Part shown: positions 55,357 through 63,019 of the stretch, piece after piece | Layout of the letters: every line of letters starts with the position of its first letter | Position numbering within the stretch: position 1 is the first letter of the stretch | DNA from: an uncultured Desulfatitalea sp. | GTDB lineage: Bacteria; Desulfobacterota; Desulfobacteria; Desulfobacterales; Desulfosarcinaceae | Direction: 5' to 3' | DNA: 64,000 nt | Assembly (NCBI GenBank): GCA_937868765.1 | Contig: CALMNL010000006.1 | Location: 186,001 to 250,000, forward strand | Notes under the pieces: generated by a model | Seen by the model: only the letters and a program-made list of their open reading frames with translations | Told to the model about the DNA's origin: nothing | Databases searched by the model: none | Program-made: the position numbers and the translations under genes

Positions 55357-56709
55357 CTAAAAATCGATCAGCCCTGTGTAATTCCTGGGCGTGATCGCCG
55401 ACAGCTCGGTTTTGACCGCCTCGGGCACATCCAGGGACTGGATGAAACCGGCGATGGCCTTGGCGTCGATGGCCTGGTTGACGCGGGTCAGGGCCTTGAG
55501 CGCTTCGTAAGGCTGGGGATAGCCCTCGCGGCGCAGGATGGTCTGGATGGCTTCGGCCACCACGGCCCAGTTGGCCTCCAGGTCCCGTTCGATGGCCGTT
55601 TCGTTGAGCAGCAGTTTGCCCAGGCCTTTCTGGATCGACTGGAAGGCGATCAGGGTATGGGCCAGGGGCACGCCCAGGTTGCGGATCACGGTGGAATCGG
55701 TGAGGTCGCGCTGGAGGCGCGAGATGGGCAGCTTGGCGGAGAGGTGCTCGAAGATGGCGTTGGCCATGCCCAGGTTGCCTTCGGCGTTTTCGAAATCGAT
55801 GGGATTGACCTTGTGGGGCATGGCGGACGATCCCACTTCGTCTTTTTTGATCTGCTGTTTGAAGTACTCCATGGAGACATAGCTCCACATGTCCCGGCAC
55901 ATGTCGATGAGGATGGTGTTGATGCGCTTGAGGTTGTCGCAAAAGGCGGCCAGGTTGTCGTAATGCTCGATTTGAGTGGTGATGCGGCAGCGGTCCAGGC
56001 CCAGGATGTCGTTGACCAGGTGGTTGCCGAATTCTATCCAGTCCACTTCGGGATAGGCCGCCAGGTGGGCATTGAAGTTGCCCGTGGCGCCGCCGAACTT
56101 GGCCGAGAAGGGGATGCTCTTGAGCAGGTTGTACTGCTCGGTCAGACGGTCCACGAAGACATAGATCTCCTTGCCCAGGCGGGTGGGCGAAGCGGGCTGC
56201 CCGTGGGTGCGGGCCAGCATGGGCACTTTCTTCCAGGCCAGCGCTTTTTCGGTCAGATCGTTGGTGACCGCCTGCAGGGCCGGCGCCACGATTTGCTGCC
56301 AGGCCGCCTTCAGGGCCAGAGGCATGGCCGTGTTGTTGATATCCTGGGAGGTGAGGCCGAAGTGGATGAACTCTTTGTAGACCCCGAGCCCGATGTGGTC
56401 GAACTTCTCCTTGAGAAAATACTCCACGGCCTTGACGTCATGATTGGTGGTGCGCTCGATGCCTTTGACTTTCTGGGCGTCTTCGGCGCTGAAGCCGCTG
56501 ACGATGGCGCGCAGGGGCTCGAACAGGCTCTTGTCCACCGTCCGGAGCTGGGGCAGGGGTAGCTCGCACAAGGCGATGAAGTATTCGATCTCCACCTGCA
56601 CCCGGTACTTGATCAGGGCGCCTTCGGAAAAAAACGCGGCCAGGGGTTGGGTCACGCGACGATAGCGGCCGTCGACGGGCGAGATGGCGTCCAGGGCGGT
56701 CAGGTTCAT
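55357..56709 (-). CDS. purB: Adenylosuccinate lyase
   Basis: 450 residues, normal length. Splits adenylosuccinate to AMP and fumarate, and SAICAR to AICAR and fumarate, in purine synthesis. The superfamily signature SSAMPHKVNPIDFEN with the catalytic Ser loop, the N-terminal LDAISPVDGRYR, and LTSQDINNTAMPLAL and HGQPASPTRLGKE are present, including the conserved His. AGAGAGAAG upstream of the ATG. Divergent from TrmO. Confidence 0.95.
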   Translation of the reverse strand: MNLTALDAISPVDGRYRRVTQPLAAFFSEGALIKYRVQVEIEYFIALCELPLPQLRTVDKSLFEPLRAIVSGFSAEDAQKVKGIERTTNHDVKAVEYFLKEKFDHIGLGVYKEFIHFGLTSQDINNTAMPLALKAAWQQIVAPALQAVTNDLTEKALAWKKVPMLARTHGQPASPTRLGKEIYVFVDRLTEQYNLLKSIPFSAKFGGATGNFNAHLAAYPEVDWIEFGNHLVNDILGLDRCRITTQIEHYDNLAAFCDNLKRINTILIDMCRDMWSYVSMEYFKQQIKKDEVGSSAMPHKVNPIDFENAEGNLGMANAIFEHLSAKLPISRLQRDLTDSTVIRNLGVPLAHTLIAFQSIQKGLGKLLLNETAIERDLEANWAVVAEAIQTILRREGYPQPYEALKALTRVNQAIDAKAIAGFIQSLDVPEAVKTELSAITPRNYTGLIDF

Positions 56710-56801
56710 GATGCTTCTCTCTCTGTTTATCGGGTTTTGGGTTGCAGGTCAAAGCATGCCGGGTGATTTTCCGTGACTATATCCAGCCCTCATTTGGCCT
56801 G

Positions 56802-57230
56802 TCAAGAATGGCCCGTCCGGACCCAGTCCGGAACCCGCACGCCCTTTTCTTCTTCCCTGGACGGGATGTAGGCCTTGATGTCCACCAGCGGCGATCCATC
56901 CAGCGCGTCGATCCCCTCGATGAACAGGCGGCAGCCCTGCACGGCCAGCAGTTTACAGATGGTCAGGGCGATGGGGTTGGGGCGCACCGGCGCATGGGTG
57001 GCGAAGACACCGGTCAGGGGATTGGCTACGTTGCGGCGCGGGTGCACCTGGAGCACGCGGCGCTGTTCGGGCGTGTCGTTGCGGTCCAACCAGTAGAGCA
57101 CGGCGATGTGCGAGAAGTTCTCCAACCCCAGCAGACCATCCGCGTATTGCGGTTGGAGGTCGATCCAAACTGATCCCTCTTCGGGATTGTGGATGGTACC
57201 AATGGGAACGATCCGAAAATGATCGGGCAT
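56802..57230 (-). CDS. trmO: TsaA/TrmO-family tRNA m6t6A methyltransferase-like protein
   Basis: 142 residues, AAGGAG before ATG 57230. Short TsaA/TrmO: IGTIHNPEEGSVWIDLQPQYADGLLGLENFSHIAVLYWLDR, VHPRRNVANPLTGVFATHAPVRPNPIALT (the strongly conserved RPNPI loop) and VDIKAYIP. TrmO N6-methylates t6A37 of tRNA-Thr with SAM. A shorter protein than E. coli TrmO (about 235 residues), typical of the single-domain archaeal and deltaproteobacterial forms. Complements the YciO/TsaC-type gene at 12089. Confidence 0.85.
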   Translation of the reverse strand: MPDHFRIVPIGTIHNPEEGSVWIDLQPQYADGLLGLENFSHIAVLYWLDRNDTPEQRRVLQVHPRRNVANPLTGVFATHAPVRPNPIALTICKLLAVQGCRLFIEGIDALDGSPLVDIKAYIPSREEEKGVRVPDWVRTGHS

Positions 57231-57299
57231 GACGACAGGCTCCTTGGAAAGCGATCTTTTCCCTTTTCAGAACATATTCCATCCGGGCTGTAAAGGGAT

Positions 57300-57329
57300 T
57301 TGACAACGACTCGCCCTGTGTTCAATAGT
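57300..57329 (+). promoter_or_regulatory. Promoter of the methyltransferase gene
   Basis: Perfect TTGACA (57300-57305), 18-base spacer, AATAGT (57324-57329, four of six), about 85 bases before the methyltransferase ATG and divergent from trmO. Confidence 0.55.
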
Positions 57330-57413
57330 ATGTTTCTTCGCGGTGATGAGCTTCCGGCAGCTTGATCCATCGTCCCGGCGCAGGGGGGGCGATCAGTGCA
57401 ATGGAGTGCGGCC

Positions 57414-58196
57414 ATGGGCTATGTTTTCGACTTTCGCGATTCACGCGCTTATGCCGATTGGGTTTCTCACCAGTGCGATCACTGGAGCACCCAGATGCAG
57501 AGCCGTTTGATGCTCCAGATGCTGCGTCCGGCCAAGGGCGAGTCCGTTCTGGATATCGGGTGCGGCGCCGGCACGGCCATGCTGCCGCTGCTGGAAATGG
57601 GGCTCAACGTGACCGGTCTGGATCCCTCGCCCTACATGCTGGCCCTCAGCGCCGAACGACTGGGGCAGCGTGTGGACCTGTACCGCGGGACGGCCGAAGA
57701 TCTGCCCTTCGACGACAACTCCTTCAACCATGCCATCTTTTTCGTGAGCATCGAGTTCGTGGACGATGCGGTCAAGGCCGTGGAAGAGGCCTGCCGGGTG
57801 GCCAAGGACCGGGTGTTCATCGGGTTCCTGAACCGTTTCGCCCTCAAGGCGGCCCAGCGCTGGCACAAGGAGGCCTGGGGCGCCGATGTCTTCGATCACG
57901 CCCGGCTCTTCAGCGTCTGGGAGCTCAAGCGCATCATGCGGGCCGTGGCCGGACCGGTGCCGGTCTCCTGGCGGACGGTCTGTCAGCTGCCCCAGGCGCC
58001 GGTGCGGATGTTTCAGAGCATCGAGCATTCGGAACTGGTGCAGCGCTGTCCCTTCGGGACTTTTGCCGGATTGTCGGCCACGCTGATGCCCCGTTTTCGC
58101 ACCCGTCCCCTGGCCATCCGATACCTTCCGGAAAAGGCGCGGCCGGCCGTGGCCGCCTCCCTGCCCGCGGAAACCGCCGGCATGAACGGCGATTGA
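57414..58196 (+). CDS. Class I SAM-dependent methyltransferase
   Basis: 260 residues from ATG 57414; an in-frame GTG at 57396 is possible. Motif I SVLDIGCGAGTAMLPLLEMG, motif II-like VTGLDPSPYML and a post-motif DNSFNHAIFFVSIEFVDD place it in the UbiE/Methyltransf_11 class. The 30 N-terminal residues contain SHQCDHWSTQMQ. The product is not identifiable; a role as MenG/MqnG, completing menaquinone, is possible but not supported by close motif likeness. AmrS follows 49 bases later. Confidence 0.8.
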   Translation: MGYVFDFRDSRAYADWVSHQCDHWSTQMQSRLMLQMLRPAKGESVLDIGCGAGTAMLPLLEMGLNVTGLDPSPYMLALSAERLGQRVDLYRGTAEDLPFDDNSFNHAIFFVSIEFVDDAVKAVEEACRVAKDRVFIGFLNRFALKAAQRWHKEAWGADVFDHARLFSVWELKRIMRAVAGPVPVSWRTVCQLPQAPVRMFQSIEHSELVQRCPFGTFAGLSATLMPRFRTRPLAIRYLPEKARPAVAASLPAETAGMNGD

Positions 58197-58244
58197 TCCC
58201 TCCGGCGAGGCACGTCGGGCGTCATATCAGATAAGGAGGGTTCC

Positions 58245-59264
58245 ATGCGCGCCTGTTTGTATGAGACCTTGGACGATCAGGAGCTGCGCTGCAACCTGTG
58301 CAGCCATCGGTGCGTGATCCCCACGGGCAAGCGGGGGATCTGCCGGGTCCGTGAAAACGATGCGGGCAAGTTGCGGGCCCTGACCTATGGCCGGCTCATC
58401 GCCCGGCATGTGGACCCTATCGAGAAAAAGCCGATGTTCCATATGCTGCCGGGCAGCGGCGCTTACTCCATCGCCACCGTGGGGTGCAACTTGCGCTGCA
58501 GCTTCTGCCAGAATGCCGACATCGCCCAGATGCCCCGGGACCGCGATGGGCTGATCATGGGAAACCAGTGCACGCCCCAGGAGGTGGTTGCCGACGCCCT
58601 GCGGCACAAATGCAAGAGCATCGCCTACACCTATACCGAACCCACGGTCTTTTTCGAGTTTGCCCTGGACACGGCCAAACTGGCCCATGGCCAGGGGCTC
58701 AAGAATGTCTTCGTGACCAACGGCTACATGAGCGCTGAAGCCCTGGAGATGGTGGCGCCGTATCTGGACGGCGCCAACGTGGACCTGAAAGCCTTCAGCG
58801 ACGACTTCTACAAACAACGCTGCGGGGCCCGGCTGGAGCCGGTGAAAGAGACCCTGCGGCGCATGAAGCGGCTGCGCATCCTGGCCGAGGTCACCACCCT
58901 GCTGATACCGGGGCTCAACGACGGCCCCCGGGAGCTGGAAGCTCTGGCCGCTTTCCTGGTCCATGACCTCGGTCCGGAAACCCCCTGGCACATCAGTCGC
59001 TTCCATCCCACCTACCGCCTCACCGACCGGGGTCCCACGCCGGTGGAGAGCCTGCGCCGGGCCCGGGACATCGGGGTCAGGGCCGGGTTGCGGTACGTTT
59101 ACATGGGCAACGTTCCGGGTGAAGAGGGCGAAAACACCCTCTGCCACAACTGCGGCACCCTGTTGATCGAACGTTGGGGCTTCACCATCCGGCGCAATCG
59201 GGTGACCGACGGCAAATGCCCGGAATGCCGTGAGCCGGTCTATGGGGTGGGGATGAGCGGTTGA
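58245..59264 (+). CDS. amrS: Radical SAM enzyme of the AmrS/AmmeMemoRadiSam type
   Basis: 339 residues, TAAGGAGG upstream. N-terminal Cys pair region CNLCSHRCVIPTGKRGICRVR, then the radical SAM motif CNLRCSFC near residue 83, ATVGCNLRCSFCQN, YTEPTVFFEFA and a terminal Cys cluster CHNCGTLL and CPEC. The sequence fits the AmrS family, found with AMMECR1 and Memo-domain genes, whose partners are not in this window. Product and substrate unknown. Convergent with the glycosyltransferase (one base apart). Confidence 0.85.
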   Translation: MRACLYETLDDQELRCNLCSHRCVIPTGKRGICRVRENDAGKLRALTYGRLIARHVDPIEKKPMFHMLPGSGAYSIATVGCNLRCSFCQNADIAQMPRDRDGLIMGNQCTPQEVVADALRHKCKSIAYTYTEPTVFFEFALDTAKLAHGQGLKNVFVTNGYMSAEALEMVAPYLDGANVDLKAFSDDFYKQRCGARLEPVKETLRRMKRLRILAEVTTLLIPGLNDGPRELEALAAFLVHDLGPETPWHISRFHPTYRLTDRGPTPVESLRRARDIGVRAGLRYVYMGNVPGEEGENTLCHNCGTLLIERWGFTIRRNRVTDGKCPECREPVYGVGMSG

Positions 59265-59265
59265 A

Positions 59266-60129
59266 TCATCCGGGCGCTTCTCCCGGAATCTGCGACAGGT
59301 AGTGGTCCGCCTCTTCGATTCGTCCTCTCTTGCGGCAACCTGCCGCGTAAATCCGGCACTTTTCCGCCAGCACGGCTTTGGCCGCGCTTTCCTGGGCCGG
59401 CGACAGACACCCTTGCCGCAGGATTTTCAGGATGGCCTGGATGCGGTACTTGTCCAGTTCGGGCATGGCCGAAAGCTGATCGGCGTGACCGCCGCGCTTG
59501 ACGACCAGGGGGCTGTCGATCAAGCCCACCGGGTATTTCCAGGTGATCCGCAGCCACAGGTCATAATCTTCGCAGGCCGGCAGGGTTTCGTCGAACAGGC
59601 CGACTTCATCCAGCAAAGATCGGCGCAACAGGACGGCCGACGGGCTGATTAAGCACAACGGCAGGGATTTTTCGAAAATCATCCCGGCGAATTTGCGGTG
59701 ACGGCGCTTGGGGTTGACCCGCCGGCCGTTGCGAATCCAGATCTCTTCGGTCTGGCAGAACTGCAGCGATGGGTGCTGCTGGAAGAATGCCACCTGGGAG
59801 GAGAGTTTGCCCGGAAGCCAATAATCATCGGAATCGAGCAGGGCGATGAAATCCCCGCGGGCGGCCAGGATGCCCTGGTTGCGGGCCGCGCTGACCCCCC
59901 GGTTACCCTGGCGGATGACCTGGATGCGCTCGCCGTAGGCGGCCAGGATGCGGGGGGTGTGGTCCGTGGAGCCGTCATCGACCACGATCAATTCCCGCTG
60001 GAGATAGTCCTGGGCCAGGACCGAATCAAGGGCCTGGCCGACCTGGGATGCGCGGTTGAAGGTCGGCACCACCACCGACACCAGGGGCGGGCAGTGGTGA
60101 GGGACGGCTGGGGCGGCAAGGGTTGACAT
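59266..60129 (-). CDS. Family 2 glycosyltransferase
   Basis: 287 residues. GT-A fold: PLVSVVVPTFNRASQVGQAL at the N-terminus, the DXD-type VVDDGSTDHTPR, RNQGILAARGDFIALLDSDD and the acceptor-side EDYDLWLRI near residue 185. An extended C-terminal helical part (about 215-287). Transfers a sugar to a surface glycan or protein; substrate unknown. GGAG precedes the ATG. Confidence 0.86.
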   Translation of the reverse strand: MSTLAAPAVPHHCPPLVSVVVPTFNRASQVGQALDSVLAQDYLQRELIVVDDGSTDHTPRILAAYGERIQVIRQGNRGVSAARNQGILAARGDFIALLDSDDYWLPGKLSSQVAFFQQHPSLQFCQTEEIWIRNGRRVNPKRRHRKFAGMIFEKSLPLCLISPSAVLLRRSLLDEVGLFDETLPACEDYDLWLRITWKYPVGLIDSPLVVKRGGHADQLSAMPELDKYRIQAILKILRQGCLSPAQESAAKAVLAEKCRIYAAGCRKRGRIEEADHYLSQIPGEAPG

Positions 60130-60175
60130 GCATCTCCATTGGGCCTATCTACCCATTTTTTTGCGGCGGCCCATA

Positions 60176-60194
60176 CGCGTCTCATATAGACGCG
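60176..60194. promoter_or_regulatory. 19-bp inverted repeat between divergent genes
   Basis: CGCGTCT (60176-60182) and AGACGCG (60188-60194) around CATAT. It is placed 45-55 bases from both the glycosyltransferase and binding-lipoprotein starts, a plausible operator. No regulator identified. Confidence 0.35.
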
Positions 60195-60237
60195 CCGCCG
60201 TGGCGTGTCAATTGAAGCATGGGAGCTGCATCTGGCG

Positions 60238-60975
60238 ATGTGCTGGCAAAAGAAGAAGTGGTCCGGATGGGTGGCGATGGCGGTGTGGTTCGTATTGTTC
60301 ACCGGCTGCGGCGATGAAGCGCCGCCTCCGGTTAAGACCGAATCCGCCGTGTCTTCCCCTCCCGCGGTTTCAGCCCAGGAAGCGGGCCGGGTCGAGGCGG
60401 TCGTGCTCGGCACCGGGGCCGCCACCGGCGACTATTACCGGATCGGCGATGCCATCGCCGGTATGCTCAACATGCGGCAGTCGACCTACAGGCTGCAGTG
60501 CGCGGTGGAGGCGACGGGCGGTTCGCTGGTGAATGTCCATGCCGTGTTGAGCGGCGATCTGCAGTTCGGCCTGACCCGGGCCCGCTGGAATTACGAAGCG
60601 GCCAAGGGGCTGGGCATCTGGCAGGCCAGGGGCGCTCAGAAGGAGCTGCGTTCGGTCTTCAGCCTGCCTTTCGCCCCGGCGCCCTCGAGCGATATACCGG
60701 AGGCCCGGGATCCCGTCGGGAACCCATCCGAAACGCCACCTCCCGGCGACCCTGCAATGGCGGCCTTGGTGGGCACGACCACGCTGGTCACCTCGGCCAA
60801 AGTGCCGGAACGAATCGTCTACAATTTTACCAGGGCCGTTTTCGAAAACCTCTCCAAACTCCAGGCGTTGCACCCGGCCTTTGCCGGCGCAACCCCCCAG
60901 CGCATGCTCCAGGGGCTGTCGGCCCCCATTCACCCCGGCGCCTTGAGATATTACAAAGAGGCCGGCTGGATGTAG
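60238..60975 (+). CDS. TAXI-type TRAP binding lipoprotein with internal deletion
   Basis: 245 residues from ATG 60238; a GTG at 60205 would only extend a poor leader. A basic leader and hydrophobic core end in the lipobox VLFTGC (Cys24). The N-lobe opens with VVLGTGAATGDYYRIGDAIAGML and continues through a ligand-binding EATGGSLVNVHAVLSGDLQFGLTRA, typical of TAXI (DctP-like) solute-binding proteins. After LRSVFSLPFAP a Pro/Ser/Ala linker jumps directly to the C-terminal segment KVPERIVYNFTRAVFENL and HPGALRYYKEAGW, so 80-110 residues of the second lobe are missing. It may be non-functional or specialised. Not a frameshift, because the frame is continuous. Confidence 0.7.
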   Translation: MCWQKKKWSGWVAMAVWFVLFTGCGDEAPPPVKTESAVSSPPAVSAQEAGRVEAVVLGTGAATGDYYRIGDAIAGMLNMRQSTYRLQCAVEATGGSLVNVHAVLSGDLQFGLTRARWNYEAAKGLGIWQARGAQKELRSVFSLPFAPAPSSDIPEARDPVGNPSETPPPGDPAMAALVGTTTLVTSAKVPERIVYNFTRAVFENLSKLQALHPAFAGATPQRMLQGLSAPIHPGALRYYKEAGWM

Positions 60976-61060
60976 CCCCGCCGGCACGCTGAGGTGCGAT
61001 ACCTCCCATAATAAGGGATTGCAGCGTCCGGCGGATTCGGGATATGCTGTTTTCAATTCC

Positions 61061-61100
61061 GATCTTGACCGTTCTCTGCACACTCCCCCCTGTCAAGATC
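61061..61100. promoter_or_regulatory. Inverted repeat upstream of the octaheme cytochrome gene
   Basis: GATCTTGAC (61061-61069) and GTCAAGATC (61092-61100) are perfect 9-base complements 22 bases apart, ending 38 bases before the ATG. A candidate operator or RNA hairpin in a 163-base gap that otherwise shows no clear promoter. Confidence 0.4.
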
Positions 61101-61138
61101 AACCAACATTCCGGTCCAATCATCACAGGAGGTGGTCC

Positions 61139-62512
61139 ATGAAGATCGACGACAGCCGTTCTTTCTTGGCATGGGCGTTTTTCTGCGTCCTGGGGGTCGC
61201 CCTGACCGCTTGCGGCGGGGGAGGTGGGGGCGGTGGCGGCGAAGATGACGGCGGCGGCCCCATCACTTCAGGGGATTATGTGGTGCTGGCCTGGAATGAC
61301 CTGGGCATGCACTGCCTCAACCCCACCTACGACCGCCTGGTGATCCTGCCGCCCTACAACACCCTGTGGGCCCAGGTGATCGAGCGCGGCGATCCCCCGA
61401 GGATCGTCACCGCCGGGATCGAGGTGCAGTATGCCATCGTGGGCAACACGACTTCTCTGAACAAACTATTTTATGATCAATTCTGGGATCCCCCTGTTCT
61501 GGTGCTCTTCAATGCCCCCGGGCTTTTGCCGGACACCGGTTTGAATCTGCGGGATCCGTCCGTCCACAATGGTTTGTCCGGCACCATGCAGCAGGTGGGG
61601 GATCACTTCCAGGCCGACGGCATTCCAGTCACGCCGGTGCGCGACGGCACCACCACCAAGGATCCCTACCAGGTCGCCCAGATCACCGTTAAAAATACAG
61701 GCGGCACGACCCTGGTGCAGACCCGGGCCATGGTGCCCACCTCGGATGAGATCAATTGCGGCAGATGCCACGCCGCCGGCGGCACGATAACTCAAATTTT
61801 CAATGATATTCTGACGGTGCATGACGCAGGTACGGGTTCCCACCTAAGCATCGATACCCCTGTGCTGTGTGCATCATGCCACGGCAGCCCTGTATTAGGC
61901 GCGAGTGATCCCGGCACCTCGGGGCTTTATCTGTCCGAAGCCATCCACGGCTTCCATGCCGGACGAACCGCTCCGGGAGGTGGTGCCATCGCCTGCTATG
62001 ACTGCCACCCCGGCAACCAGACTCAGTGCAGCCGGTCCCTGCGCCACACCGCTGCCGACGGGAACTGCACAGAATGCCATGGGAACATGGCCAATGTGGC
62101 CGGGACCATTACCAGCGGAAGGGTCCCCTGGGAAACCGAGCCCAAGTGCGTCGCCTGCCACACCGGGGTCCAGGGGGTGGATACCGGGACGACCCTGTAC
62201 CGGAACGACACCGGCCACGGCGGTGTCTACTGCGCCGGCTGCCATCAGAGCCCCCACGCCATGGTGCCCTCGAGGGAGGCCACCGACAACTACCAGGCCC
62301 TGCAATACCAGGATGCGGCCGTGACCATCGCCAGCTGCGCGGCTTGCCACGACAATTCCCGGGGGGAGGACGAAGGCATCTCCGGTTTCCGCGAAACCCA
62401 TGCCGGCAGCAACCCCGAGCACCGCTCGGCCTGCAGTGTGTGCCATACGGCGCTGCCGGCCGATGTGAGTGCGGCGCAGTTCCCCCACCAGTTCACCTGG
62501 CATGCCCGCTGA
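61139..62512 (+). CDS. Octaheme c-type cytochrome lipoprotein
   Basis: 457 residues, ATG 61139 with AGGAGG upstream. Leader ending in the lipobox LTAC (Cys25), a poly-Gly/Asp spacer, then a Pro/Asp-rich domain with LAWNDLGMHCLNP and ending before eight CXXCH heme motifs: CGRCH, CASCH, CYDCH, CTECH, CVACH, CAGCH, CAACH and CSVCH. An outer-membrane lipid-anchored electron-transfer protein is likely. N-terminal region may be a ligand or metal-binding domain. No partner electron-transfer genes are next to it except the small DUF4405-like protein. Confidence 0.88.
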   Translation: MKIDDSRSFLAWAFFCVLGVALTACGGGGGGGGGEDDGGGPITSGDYVVLAWNDLGMHCLNPTYDRLVILPPYNTLWAQVIERGDPPRIVTAGIEVQYAIVGNTTSLNKLFYDQFWDPPVLVLFNAPGLLPDTGLNLRDPSVHNGLSGTMQQVGDHFQADGIPVTPVRDGTTTKDPYQVAQITVKNTGGTTLVQTRAMVPTSDEINCGRCHAAGGTITQIFNDILTVHDAGTGSHLSIDTPVLCASCHGSPVLGASDPGTSGLYLSEAIHGFHAGRTAPGGGAIACYDCHPGNQTQCSRSLRHTAADGNCTECHGNMANVAGTITSGRVPWETEPKCVACHTGVQGVDTGTTLYRNDTGHGGVYCAGCHQSPHAMVPSREATDNYQALQYQDAAVTIASCAACHDNSRGEDEGISGFRETHAGSNPEHRSACSVCHTALPADVSAAQFPHQFTWHAR

Positions 62513-62546
62513 TTCGTTGGGACCTCAGCGCCCGGCCCTTTGGTGT

Positions 62547-62581
62547 CCATCCGGAAACGAGATCGTGTCGTTTCCGGATGG
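62547..62581. terminator. Terminator of cytochrome and DUF4405-like genes
   Basis: A perfect 14-bp stem: CCATCCGGAAACGA (62547-62560) with TCGTTTCCGGATGG (62568-62581), followed by ATATTATTTT on the plus strand. Lies between convergent genes. Confidence 0.85.
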
Positions 62582-62584
62582 ATA

Positions 62585-62845
62585 TTATTTTCGTCGGTAG
62601 CGTTTCAGTTGGGTCTGGATGTAGCCCCAGTGCAGAGACCAGTGGGCCAGCATGCTGATGATGAAAAACAATGCGGTCCATGCATGGACATCTTGCATAA
62701 AGTGTCGAAAGGAGACCATGAAGCCGCCCGCCTGGTATCCCCTGGGCAGCAGCCAGTTGATCAACCCGGTCAATGCTAAAACCGCCAACAGCACGAAGGC
62801 GATCACGTTGACGGTCCATATCTTCAGTGCTTTATCGCTGGACAT
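62585..62845 (-). CDS. DUF4405-like small membrane protein
   Basis: 86 residues from ATG 62845 (GGAGGAG eight bases upstream), not from the longer frame at 62896. Three hydrophobic segments; His residues in FRHFMQDVHAWTALFF and AHWSLHW are spaced as in cytochrome-b-type small membrane proteins (DUF4405), which bind heme. The opposite-strand octaheme cytochrome makes a role in quinol or electron transfer plausible, but not shown. Confidence 0.72.
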   Translation of the reverse strand: MSSDKALKIWTVNVIAFVLLAVLALTGLINWLLPRGYQAGGFMVSFRHFMQDVHAWTALFFIISMLAHWSLHWGYIQTQLKRYRRK

Positions 62846-63019
62846 GCCCGGCTCCTCCAGAATCTCTGGGTTGAACGCAGCAGCGCCTGCTCCCAAGGCA
62901 GACGGCGGGGACTTTACAAAATGCCCGGAATAAAAGCAAAGATTGTTTTTCTAGGCATTATGCGCTAAAGTTCCGGGCAGTTACGAGATGATGGCCTTAA
63001 GCCCAACAGAGAGGACCCC

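Noticed and set aside
57414-58196. Assignment of the methyltransferase as MenG/MqnG
   Set aside because: Only general UbiE-class motifs are seen and it is not near mqn genes, so the specific role is not supported.
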